NCBI RefSeq assembly: GCF_032854445.1
Contig: NC_088295.1
Span: forward strand, 58,571,249-58,635,248
Source: Liolophura sinensis
Taxonomy: Eukaryota > Mollusca > Polyplacophora > Chitonida > Chitonidae
DNA length: 64,000 bases
Direction: 5' to 3'
Shown here one piece after another: positions 1 to 12,900 of the stretch (its first letter is position 1; every line of letters begins with the position of its first letter). The translations under genes and the position numbers were made by a program. The notes below the pieces were generated by a model. That model saw only the letters and a list, made by a program, of their open reading frames with translations, was not told the origin of the DNA and did not search any database.

Positions 1-2330
1 CTGTTGACGAATGCTCGAAAGAGCATGTCTTGGGCTACAATTTCGTGCAGGTTGCACATTTCTAGCTTCCACAGATCTCGAGTTACAGGTCATTGAAGTT
101 ACGTCACTTTTTTGAGTTTTTTGCTAATATCTCAAAAAGTTACACAGATATGCAAAAAATACAAGCAGATTCAGAATCAGCAGCTCAAGATACACCAGAA
201 TACGTTCAGAACAAATGAACTTTGAGAACTTTTTATGACGTCATAAATTCGACCAATGGCGAACTTCCAGAATTTTGACCGGAAGTGAACCATTTTCGCA
301 AACTTTAAAGAACTCGTAACTTACTAGCAGCATGTCAAATTTGAAACCGATCGGTTCAGTGGTTCTGGAGAAGAAGATTTTTAAAGATTTTACACAAAAT
401 CCAATATGGCGGCCGAACCACGTGACATGGCAAAAAAGTGGAGAATTTGTCCCGAGGTATTCACCGCCAGAATATGTGTGCAAAATTTCAGACCTGTATG
501 TTAAACGGTAAAAAAGTTTCCATGCGAACAAAGTCGGTGAAAAAAAAATAATAATAATAATAATAATAAGAAAAAACAGAACGATTACAATAGGGATCCC
601 GTTCGGGAGAACGGGATCCCTAATAAGAAAAAACAGAACAATAACAATAGGTATCCCGTTCGGAGAACGGGATCCCTAATGAGAAAAACAGAGACTAAAT
701 GACAATAAGTGAGATAAATGCAAAATCATTATCGTAATAGTCATTTTGTAAAAATGATGTAAAAATGTGTTACTGCATGAACAAAGACTAATATCCCTCA
801 AAATTTACTATGTTATTTTTATATATTTTTAGTTAGACCGAAGAATTCATGTACATTTTTTCTCCGGCCGCACATCGGGAAGTGACCTGTTCAGTTGTCA
901 GGGATGCATTTCCTTCTAAGACTGAAGGTATTCAGACGCCAGTTTCATAGAACTTTGCGTTAGCCTATCAATGGCTGCATCTACTAAAAGATCTCGCTTT
1001 GGCAGATCCATTTCTTCTCTGCAATTAGCCAAAGAAATGACCTGTGGTGACATCGGTAGCATGGATGCCGTGTTTGTCTAGCGTTTAATAATCCGACCCA
1101 CCATGACTACTGCTTGTCACCTATAATCGCTGGCACTGTAGGCCTGTGGCCCCTTCCACAAAGCCATCTCAGGGCATGTGGAGTCTAGCTGCCACATATG
1201 CTTGTGAGATGTGTCGCCATTGTACTTATAATTAATCTTGTCTACAATCACTTTGTACAAGCCGCCCCAGATTTTCGATTCAAATTGACAACCTTGTAAG
1301 TCGAAATGACTGACTCTAATCAGAGCTGGAGTTTTAAGGTCCATGGTTTCATATATTTACTTGTTTTGTCCCATGACAGAATAGATACTGGATTCACCTA
1401 AGCACTATCCGGTAATAAAGCTGGTTAAACAGGGACGATCTCAAGTTTCAAACGCTTTATCTCTATAGTGCCGCATACTCGGAATGCCCACATTTTTCAC
1501 AAAAGCGTTAATTGGTTAGTTAAAAACTGTGCCATTCGAAATATAGATTTAACAACTGTGACATTACGTGAAAAACTGAAAATATCAAGAAACGAAGTCA
1601 AAGGACATCCAATATATATAACAAAACAGTTCATTTTATTTGATGCAAATAATGTTTAAAAGGAGTTCAGTTTATGAGTTGGTATAATATTGTCAATAAA
1701 GGGAATATAATTATCAATATACACTGTATGTACAGGCATCTACAGGTAAACTACCTTTTGTCTGTAACTTTCACCGTCATTTTCGAGTCGACTCGTTTGC
1801 ATTGGGCATCGACAAAACAAGAGAGATAAAGTCTTTGCATGAGTGGAATAAAACAAGTTGTACACCATTTAAAAAACAACCAATATGTTTAGGTTTAATC
1901 TTTGTTTGAAAAATGAAAAGAGTGCAACAAATAGCCACAACCACGAGGAATAAAAAAATGTTTGGAACATCGGCCGAATCTAACTTTGCAACGTAATATG
2001 TGGCATATGTTGGCTCATATATACTGTCTGTGTTGACCTGCTGTTCAATTCTGTGTTTGTGTCGCCTTCTGGTCTATATTGTTCGGAGACAACAGGTCAT
2101 ATAAAGTCAGAATTACTCCAGGATTAAAATAAACCTGCTTCTGTTGCACTCAACTAGTTGTTTTACACCTTCAAAACATGAATTCAGAAACAGCTAAGAA
2201 ACATTTGGAAGCAGAAAACATCGCTAACTGATCTCCCACCTAACAAAGATTCTATTCAACGAGTGTGAAGTTCGTGCAACGTAAACACAAAAAATTGTGA
2301 CGTTTTTTTTCCCCGGAACAAGTGTTCATT
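1..2330. other. Intergenic region at left edge
   Basis: No supportable gene is seen. The first 700 bases are a repeat ending in hairpin modules, described separately. On the minus strand, 1344 down to about 900 reads as a protein-like stretch (about 75 codons, a stop, then further open segments) that I do not recognise. It could be a decayed ORF or chance. The rest is AT-rich with no clear coding or repeat structure. The 3' untranslated region of the minus-strand IgSF gene should lie just below position 2331. Confidence 0.5.
90..690 (+). repeat. Repeat with AAT microsatellite and hairpin modules
   Basis: An (AAT)n run at about 547-568 is followed by two near-identical modules of 56-57 bases. 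Each has an A-rich spacer ending in ACAATAG and a strong hairpin with stem GGGATCCCGTTC against GAACGGGATCCC (593-620, and 650-676 with one stem change). A third spacer is present but has lost its hairpin. Upstream, 336-377 matches a motif at 38121-38162, so this is probably one copy of a dispersed family. I cannot name the family. It has no convincing ORF, and the minus-strand open frame at 241-531 has no recognisable domain. Confidence 0.55.
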
Positions 2331-3973
2331 TCACATCACAGTGGCATTCTCGTAAACTCCCATGTCAGAACGTCTTGTCGACGACACATTCTCGGACAGA
2401 TCTTCGTAATGTGGACCTAATGGTTATAAGTGGAAACACAAATGTTAGTCGCCAAAGAAAAAAGGGAAGATAAGACTCCGTATTCTGTATTTATAGCCAC
2501 AGCATATTTAAGGTCGTAACTGCGAGAAAATGAAACATTTGGGAATCCAGCCATATAAAATATATTTTAAAACATAATTCCTACGTAAAATTTCGACTTT
2601 GTTGTTCTTCACTTCTCCACAGGCGGTTGCTATTCCAATAGTTACTATGTACTGTTTAAGTGTGGGGACTAATGTATAGAACATCTCGCACTCTTTAGCT
2701 TTCGCGTAGCATGTAATGCATACCTGGGCGTGGCGTGTTGTCCAGATCTTCATACTCACCTACAAAAGGCCACAACATAACACTTATCTCACTGTGTCCA
2801 CGACTGATTACAGTGTCAGTCTGCTTCATAATCAGCTACACAATTTCCTGTACAATTTTTAGATAACTATAGTTTCCTCGATTTAAAGATCTTCCTACCG
2901 GTAACTGACGTCCAGGATCAACTGTATTTCCGATATTTTTGTCATTAGTCATAATATTTTAGGAGATAAAATCCACATTAGAATAGTGAGTACTGCAGCT
3001 GGTAACTGACGGCATATAGAAGAAAATCTATATCAGTTAACCACTGTTCAACTTCAAAAGATAACATTACGTTAAGATAACACCTCACAGTAGACACTCT
3101 AAATAAAGTACAGCTATCATTATTTGAATAATATTTATATAAAAATATTCAAGGTCAGACAGAATGGGGTATTTGATTACTGTTCTTTTGCAATGAATGA
3201 GTACTAAGTTAACAGTTTGCCCACTCTACGTCAGAGCAAATGCGGGAATGAACAAAAGCAAGCCTTGGCCCAGCTTACTTTCCATGGGAAAGATTTCCCA
3301 TTACCTGAACAATTCCTACCGTTCCTAAAGCTGTATGAAGTAATAAGCTCTGCCAAGGACACAAAATACAGAGATAAAAACACGTCACTTTACCTAGCGG
3401 TGGAGGCTCAGGCTGTTCGATGTCTTCACCAACGCTTTGAAGACTGCAACATAAATAGTAAAGAGAGCGCAGACAGTTGATTAGCTCAGTTGTAACCTAA
3501 AGATCTTGTTCATGAAAGCGATCTTAGTTCTGTCGCATTCTTCGTCATCTTCATTTTTATTCATTGTGCACGCACACGTGCACTGTGCTTAACACGAGCA
3601 TTGTGCTTGTACTGTGCTTGACGCGTGCACTGTGCTTGTACTGTACTTGACACGTGCACTGTGCTTGTACTGTACTTGACACATGCACTGTGCTTGTACT
3701 GTGCTTCACATGTGCACTGTGCACTTTTACTGTGCTTGTACTGTGCTTGACATACTCACAAGCACAGTTGAATGCAGGTGTGTGCAGAGTAGTTGCCCCT
3801 AAACAACACCCTCCTAGCTACCTCATACACGTGTCTTAGTTAGATTTTATTAACTGAATTCATTGCACAGAAGAGTTATTTATGTGTTTACATTTACTTT
3901 CTTTTCTGAGTATCCTTTTGTCACGCTTACCTTACATCGTGGTCTCCATTCCCTTTATCAGACGACCGCAGTT
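2331..3973 (-). other. Cytoplasmic tail exons of the minus-strand IgSF gene
   Basis: Four small exons (43, 50, 36 and 86 nt) match the plus-strand paralogue in length, phase and sequence: 3973-3931, 3443-3394, 2759-2724, 2416-2331. They supply the motif order acidic/charged, PEPPPL, EYEDLD, HYEDLS, VYENATVM-stop. I found no convincing partner for the extra YDDIY exon that the plus-strand gene has between its 36- and 86-nt exons. A diverged candidate near 2520-2470 contains YDLKY but does not keep phase. These exons are too short for an ORF search and were found only by paralogue comparison. Confidence 0.75.
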
Positions 3974-6900
3974 CTGAAACAAATGCAAGAACTATTGAAT
4001 TACAATAATCAATAAAACGTAAACATTAGTATTGCAATGCTAAATTCCCGAATATATATAACAAAACAAATCAACTCTTCGCCACGGCTAATCTGCGTTT
4101 CACCTGTAGGGTCAAAGACTGGAATCCAGCCACCGCTGGTTTCGTCGTGGTATTAAGTTCTAGTGACTATCTCTGTTCTGTCAAAGGGCATAAGTATCCC
4201 AAGTCACGGCACGGCTTCCTTTCAATTCAATTCAAATAGCTTTATTCACTCAAACCACCTGGGGTGGCACAAGAGGTCTCGTACATGTTTTCAAACAGGT
4301 ACGTCGACTAGCCAAGTGTGGAATACCCTAATATTTGCACACTGGAATAACCTGGATATATACTATCCAAAAAAAAGAAACGCATAGGTGTTTTGTTTTA
4401 TTTTAAAATGAAATAAATACATTTTGTCTTCATTTCATGAGCAAAATGTGTTTTAATATTGTTAATAGTCACAGTTAGCACACATTTTATTCCTCAAAAC
4501 ATTTCTTGGTTGAAAATGTTGAGTTTGGAGGCCGTTTTTGGAAGAAGTAAAAAATACAGCACCACACGTGCAGTCTTACACGCCGAACTTACGCATGGAA
4601 AGCATGCAGTGTGTGACTATAAAACCGCAACTTCGGGCCGGAAATCGGCGTCTTTCAAGTGGTGTTTTCAAGCTGATTCAACATGCCACGTCTTGACACT
4701 GTCACAAGAAATATTGCCATTGGAAGACTTCAAGCTGGAGAGCCCCAATCTTCCATTTCTAGGCGTCTACACGTCAGCCAGAGCACGATTTCACGGCTTG
4801 CTGCCCGCTACAACAATACTGGGACAACAAATGACCGTCGGCGTTCAGGTCGACCACGTGTCACTACAGCAGCCCAAGATCGCTACATAAGGGTCCTCCA
4901 TTTGCGTGACCGTTGTGCTACAGCTGAAAGCACAGCAGCCAGCATACCAGGACAGAGGAGGATATCAGGTCAGACAGTGCGGAACAGGCTGAGGGAACAT
5001 GGACTGAGAGCCAGGAGGCCCTATGTTGGGATCGTGCTGCGTCCTCACCATCGCGCCAATCGCCTCCGATGGTGTAACAACGTGACTGCATGGAATCTAC
5101 GCAACTGGCGACGCATTTGGTTCAGTGATGAGTCCAGATTCCTATTGCAGAGACGTGATGGTAGAAACCGGGTTTACAGACGTGCTCACGAACGTTATGC
5201 ACCTAACTGCGTACGTTAAGTGGACAGATTTGGTGGAGGGAGTGTGATGATGTGGGCAGCAATATCGTATATTGGTCGTACAAATCTTGTCCACGTTCAG
5301 GGAAATCTTACGGCCGTACGCTACCGAGACACCATCCTGCAGCCACACCTCTTACCTGTCATTGACGTTCAGCGGGAGTTGTTCCAGGAGGACAACGCCA
5401 GACCGCACACGGCACGTGTCACAAGGGACTTCCTCGCCGAAAACAATGTAAATGTGCTACCCTGGCCGTCCCGTTCCCCGGATCTTAACCCAATTGAGTA
5501 TCTGTGGGATGAACTTGATCGACGTGTACGCCAACGTCAACCTCAACCCCAAACGCTTCAAGAGCAAGTTGCATGTTTGCAGGAGGAGTGGCAGAACATT
5601 CCCCAGGCCTCTATCCAGCGTCTCATCCAGTCCATGACAAGGCGTGTCAGAACTGTTATTCGTGCCCGTGGTGGTCACAACAGATACTGACATTCCACTC
5701 AAGTGGGAGACTCATTGTGAGTGTCTTACCTCAAGTTGATGGCCTTGTTGTCTAGATATGGACCCTTCCTTAATCTGTGTAAAAAAATATTTGCAGAATA
5801 GCAATTCTTATTTAGTTATGCATAATTGAAAAGACTGCATCACCTCCGCAAAAAACCGGGTTATGCGTTTCTTTTTTGGATAGTATATACATACACACAC
5901 AAATAAATATATATATTATATACACGATACATATATAGACAGTTACAAATATTCTTAAGATTGCCTAGATATATTTTACAATCTATAGTCCTGCGACAAA
6001 TATACAAACAAATATCTCCTTAATATGCAGTAATTACGCATATTTTTTTCCTTAAACAATTTGCCTAATGACATTAAACTTTTTCCATTTTGGCTGTTTG
6101 AACAACACCCTTGAATAACAACAAACATAATGCTTGTTATATTTATTCGTACTTTTTTCGAGAGCTAGTCAGTTTCGAACAGATAAATACATAGTGCTAT
6201 TCGTTGTTGCAATATGGACACGCTCCATTTCACTATGCCAACACCACGCCATTTGCCAGCTTTCACTGGTAGGCGGCGATTAGAGGTTCTTGTTCGGATA
6301 AGGGTTCAGAGTAATTGTTTTGGTAAATTCATTGAGAGGTATGGTTGTAACTCAAACTCGTGATTAAATACATCATAGGAATAGCCTGTGTGAGAAATTT
6401 TCTTTTCTGCATTGTACGTTTGCTAGAATTCATCTTCAAATCTCAACTTCAGAACACTACCACAGCACTTTTTGTTATTCTGACTGGCATTATTCCACGA
6501 AAAAAGAAGTCCGTTGGTTCCTAAGATAGATTTGATATATTTTAGCCAGCGAGTTCAAGTGAGATCACCCAAATGAATACTATTATAGCATAGCAGAGTA
6601 GAAGACAGTATACTTGCTTTTTCGCTGTACAAAATTTAGTCAGAAGGATACAAATCTCACCGAGACTGAAATGCTAAGCGGGAAAATACAAAGTTTGCCA
6701 AACATCATGTAACTAGGCGTAGACTGCTTTAGTTTGAGCAATCGGTTTAAAACTGAACCTGAAGTTTTTCCAGCTCAGCTATACCCTCAAAACCTCACAG
6801 TTCTGCAGAGTAGAATATAACTGGTTTGACAACATCATTGTACAATTCTGCTTCGCAGTTTATAGGTAGTTCCAATGCATTATCTGTTGTGGAACACTAA

Positions 6901-9900
6901 ATCAGATTATTAGCCTGGTTCTTGACATACTTATTAGCTGACACAAATTTGCAACTATTTTTCAGTATTGCGTAAAACCCCACATAACTCCAGAATAATA
7001 AATAAAGATGAGGCTTTCACTTTATTTTAATATTTTTAAAACAGAAATGACAACTGAGAAAATGAGAAAAGCTCTCATTCGCTGCAGACTTATTATGACA
7101 CTGACTGTGACTGGTAAGGTCGCTAACCTTTTTGCCATATTAATCGTCCTCTACGCAGAAGACAGCACGTCACCATGATAACCGCGAGAGTGACGAGAGC
7201 GATACCAGCCACAAACCCTACACCTAACATGGCGGCTTTACTGAGGCCCGCCTCAGATGTTTGTGAATCTGAAAAATTTAAGGCATATGTTGACATAGAG
7301 GTTTTTATTCCCAGGTGAAATTATATGTGTCCGACTGGGTAGTTAATTGATAGTTCATGAAACGAAGGCATACTTTTAAATCGAAAGACTACAAGTCCTG
7401 CAAACTACATTGTGTTAAAGAGTTACATGCAAAGTTTAAATCATAGAATAAGACAGAATTTATAGTTAAGCGTTTATTAAGAGTTATATACTTTAATGGC
7501 GCGCACTTTTCAGTCAAATTTACTGGCATTGTTGGCTCCAGTACATTTTCCGGTAGACAAACATCCTTTATCTGACAGTAAATTTACCACCAATTTCGCA
7601 GTTAAAAAGCAAGATAAATAAAAAAACCCACCAAAAATGGGAGCAAATTTACGTAATTCGACCTATGTTGTAAACATACAGCTAGTACCTGTATACTTGT
7701 AATTGTACCGTAATTTTAAAGATCTTTTTCATTTGATTTTGTAAAATATTAGTACTGCCTTTCTCTATCGTAAAAATGCAACAAAATATATATACTTATA
7801 TCTTACACAAAAAAACGAAATGCTATAATAATAGCTGTGCACGATCTGTATAACTCACTGTGGACAGTACAGTTGGCTGCAGCGTACTCCACCAAGACAA
7901 TGTCGGAGACAGGCTGAAGTCGGAACTGGTAGAACACTCCAGGCTCAAGATCCCTCAAGGTTTTCCGCACAAGTTTTATCCTGCCCGGTTTCTGACGAGT
8001 TCTTCCTTCCAATGACCCTCTGTTCCTTTGTACTCCAGCTTGTAGTATTCCACCAGAGAGTCGTCAATCCCAGACGCCCAGACCAAGGTAGCCTGGTTGT
8101 TAGAGCAGGATTTTGTGTCCATTTCATTAGGAATATACTGACCATCTGAAAAGGACAAAAAGTCTCCACACATATAATTAACAGAGTTTAAGGCGTATTT
8201 GTCACCAGTGGATTCAATACTGTTGAATGCCAACGATTTGTCAGGATGTATAAAATCCTGTTCAAATGATTCCAGTACGAAACAGAGCTTGCGGATGCAG
8301 TGCAATGTAACTTCAGGCAACACATGAAGTATTTCGGGATGCACATTTCCAAATGTCTCATTTTTAGAATAAAAATGATCAAGTCGATTCGTTAATTCAC
8401 CATATGCAGTTTTGGAGTGAAGTATTATTATGAAAGATTGACGTATCAGTTCAAAATGATATGATTCTTGTTTAGAGAAAAACACCTTCAGATTATCATT
8501 ACTTTCATGAATGTAAAACCTACCCAAGAACATAATATGGAAGATAAATCTAATCCTGTTTAGTTTTCTTTTCCTAATTTTATATAACACTTCATGTTAA
8601 AATTGGCAAAATGACCCTGCCTTGCCATAAAGCGACTATGTGACGTTTCAAAAAGACGCCATTTTGTCGTCGTAACCTACTATCACGAATCGAGAGCATT
8701 GGTTACATACCGAGGCATAAATTTTACCTATCACTGTGACAGACACGTTCGTACGAAATGAGCCCACACTATTCGTAGCCTCGATCTGATATATCCCGGA
8801 CAGTGACTTATCCGCCTGACCAAACTCAATGGTGACGAGTGTGAGGTCATGCCTGCCAGGACCTCGGAAGTTGGTAATGGAAGCGTCGTCAATTTGTCGA
8901 CCATCTTTAATCCACACGACAGACACTTCAAGTTTAGAGATGACGTCACAGGAGATCTTCACCCGCTGACCCTCGAACACTGTCACATGACTAGCGTTAC
9001 ACAATACTTGTGGTACATCTAACAAGTAAAATAATAGGTGGTTTGGGTGAGGTAAGTTAATCAAAACTGATTTGGTCACATGGTGGTATTTACTGCTATA
9101 AACTAGCACTTGAGCCAGATAAAATACATGAACAACAACAACAAGCAATCAGTTATACTGAGTACCAGTCATATTGAATCTACAGCACCGTCAATTCATG
9201 ACGTCGTTCTGCATGCAGTATATATACACAGTAGTTAAATATACAGTGATAGGAAAACACTTAAACCTTTAATGAACTGATATCATCAATTCCAATATGA
9301 TGTGTAACCATAACTATTTTTTATCTAACCATAATCGCATAACAATCTGAACAGAAAAACTTAAAATATGGTCACATATAGGTATAATAAACAAAATTAT
9401 CATGGTTAAGACAACCATTAATTGCGTATTCATCTTGAATATTTAAGAAATAAGTCCACATATCTGTAAGAGTGAAAATAAGCCATCAGTAGGTAACATA
9501 GAAAAATACATCATAATGGACCCAAAATGTACGTTATTTGTCATGGAAAACCAGATACTAACCTTTATTTCAACTTCTAATAGTGACGAGAAATAAAAGA
9601 AAAAATGAAAAAAGGTAAGGAAAAAAACAGCCCAAATTGAAAGTCAAAATAACCCCATTAAATCTTGATCCGTAACTTGTTCTGTTGAAACAACGTTACA
9701 AGTCTTTATTCAGCACCGAGTTAATCGTTTGGGAAAAAAAGATAAGAAAACTGTTTACAAAAAGACAGAAATAGCCATATTTTCCCAAAAAATATAGAAA
9801 ACTGCATGAGACCCGAATACCAGCCATACACCTGTTTTTTTTATAATTCCATATTTGGAATGCTGTACATAATTTTGTCGAAAAACGACAAGATACACTG

Positions 9901-12900
9901 AATAGAACTTGATGTGTTGGCTGACAGATTAACGGGCGGGGTGTAAACCTATCTCCAAGTACCGAAAGATGATGATGAAAAGGATCAAAGATACTAAGCT
10001 AATCTGACTGATTATAAAATGTTTTAATCTTACAATTGACATCCATGGTTAGGCTGTGTGATACACGTTTATTTCGTCCAGGTCTCTGAGCCTCACATCT
10101 GATGACGTCACCATCCTGATTTCGATCAACCGTCACTGTATACCGCTGTGTTGACAGGTACCCGTCATTTCGCCCTGGCTGTGAGCTGACCTGTAATATC
10201 TCTGCTGCTGCTACAGGATTGTTGTTGTTGTACCAGGAGAGGACGGCAGCTGGATTGGACTCACTTGTGTTACATGTAAATGTCACTGTGCTGTTTTCTG
10301 TGACAGTGACTATGTTACTTGATTGTCCGGAGTCTGCCCTGAGCTGAAGGCTATCAGGTCCGACTTAAAACAATAAACAATATCGTGTAAATAACCATAA
10401 TAAATTATTTTGCGGAGGAAGTCTTAGGAAAATTAGCTAAAAATTCTTATGTCATCGTCTTATATATGTAAGACGTTGATATGACCTTATTGTACATTTC
10501 CAATTAACAATGGGTTTCAATCCATTCTGATGAAAAAAATCTATTTATTTATTTTACTGGTGTTTAAGCCGTACTCAAGAATATTCACTTATACAACGGT
10601 GGTTAACATTATAGTGGGAAGAAACCCCAATGAGCACGAAGAGAACCCATGACAATCCGCAGATTGCCGTCATAACTTCCAACTTACGCCTTGTGAGAAA
10701 GCCACCACGAGTTGGACTTGATCTCACAGCTACGGCATTGGTGAGAAACGCCTGAGTCAACATGTTGCGCTAGCACGATAGCCACTCCACCATGAAGGAC
10801 TCCAATTGAAAATAATGACAAATCAAGTTCAAACAAGACATTAACCTGGAAAAGACATCTTCGAAAGAAATGATGTGTGGAGATACATATTACAGCCCAG
10901 ATTCAATCGAGCTCATTTCCTGGGTTTGTTGCCGAAAAGCTTGGTCAAATCTCTATCAGGAACAAATCAAGTGTCTCCCGATTTCATTCACCTTTCCTTC
11001 CCCACCCCACACCTGCAGTATCAAAACCCACATTCCCTTCTTCTAAGCCTTACATAAGGCATTGAATGTTCTGCTTTTCCGCTCCGTCCATCTTGACAGC
11101 GTCCCGTTCTGACTACCCTTACACACACATGCCTTCTGGTTCAGGAAAGGAGTGACGGTTATGCTGATACTGATCTGCTGACTTCCATCGTTACCAGGGA
11201 TTAGCTCTGTCTGACCACACCCCGATGACCATGTGAGTGCTGGTCGGGGATTCCACTTTCCCACCTGACAAGTCAAGGCCACTGTTGCTCCAGACTCCAC
11301 GGCTGTGTTGTTAACATAGCCTGTCAAGCGGACGCCATTTTGTGGAGGGTCTGACAATAGAATTAATGTCATTTATTAGGAGCTATCACAAATTGAACGT
11401 GGTTAATTCATACGCCTCAATCAAACACGAGCCAAGTCATACCCAAAATGGTACTTGCTACTGCCTCGCTTTATGTTCAACATTGAGAGTTCACAGGAAG
11501 TAAACAGGACTTGTTGACCCGTTGTCAGTATAATGTGACAGGGTGGGGGTGTAATGTCTGGTGTCGTTGGGATGATAAGTCAGTGGCGGCAGCACTTTGA
11601 CGACATGAACTCACCCTGCTACAAGAAGACATAGTATATTGATTTTTTTTGATTGGTGTTTTACGCCGTACTCAAAAATATTTCGCTTATACGACGGCGG
11701 CCAGCATGGTGGGTGGAAACCGGGCCGAGCCCGGGGGAAACCCACGACCATCCACACGTTGCTGTCAGACCTTCCCACGTACGGCCGGAGAGGAAGCCAC
11801 CATGAACTGGACTTGAACTCACAGCGAAAACATTGGTGAGAGGCTCCTGAGTCATTACGCCGCGCTAGCGCGCTAACCAACTGAGTAGTATATTGAAACA
11901 CACCTCGTCGTCATATGACTGGGAAATTGTTAAGTACGACTCAAAAGTCAAAGCATATATACATACGTAAATTGAACCTCAAAAACACAACCACGCTCTA
12001 GTATACCAAAACATACTTACACCTGTAATTAAAGCAACCATCTTATGCTTGAGTACAGGTAACTGTGGTTTTTGTGGGCGATTAGGGACCCGGCGTACGA
12101 CATTTTTTATCGTACATTTGTCGTAGGTCACTATTACCGCACCATTGTCTTATATGTGCGAGTATCGTATATGTGTGACATTTTTGTGAAACTGGGCTTG
12201 GCCTGCCCGTTACAAGTTGTTCCATACCTCTAGGTTCTCTAGTTTGCCTTTTTAGTTTAGAGTCACTTTCCATGTAAAGCCGGTATAACTCATGGAGTCA
12301 TGACAAAAGTTATGCAATTCATCATATTGGTAAAGTATCACATCACCTGTCCCGCATATCGGGACACTCTTAGTGCCGCTCGGCACTGTGACAATATATT
12401 GTGATATAAAATTACGGCGATTGTACAGTATTTCTGTCGACAATTTTCACGTTATTCCTTACCCATGTTTTAGGGGGCATATCCGTTTCTTATTTCTCGC
12501 CACCAGTAAATTACAAGCCAAAGTACTCACAGTGCACGTTGAGTGTGTAGACTTGTGAGCGCACAGGAGGATCCGTCACGCTATTGGAGGCGTTACAGTA
12601 CAGCTCAGCTCCGTTCTTTTCGGCACTAGCTGTAAACGTGAATGTCCGAGCTGTGGTCTGTACCAAGCTGGAGTCCTGGTTACAGGCACGCGGGTCTTGC
12701 TCCTGGACATTACCGGAACTCCGTATAAACCCTTTTATACAAGCCTGGGGTTTACTGGCCGAGGTATTACAGGTAAAGGTGATTGGGTCACCGGCTAACA
12801 CTGCATCTGGAGGGTTCCTCAGAGTTACCCAAGTCACCATAACTACAAATACATGTATGTGGAAAGAATTATGTTCTAAAACCAACGTAAAAAGGGATGT

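Noticed and set aside
2470-2525. Minus-strand exon with YDLKY as counterpart of the YDDIY tail exon
   Set aside because: Position is right and a CGCAG acceptor exists, but joining it to the preceding exon breaks phase and meets a stop. It is left as unproven.
3217-3480. 87-codon plus-strand open frame
   Set aside because: It overlaps the antisense 50-nt tail exon at 3394-3443, which is supported by the paralogue. The frame has no recognisable domain.
12080-12470. Possible further transposable element with a CTTAGTGCCGCTCGGCACT hairpin
   Set aside because: Only one copy and no terminal repeats or target duplication could be identified.
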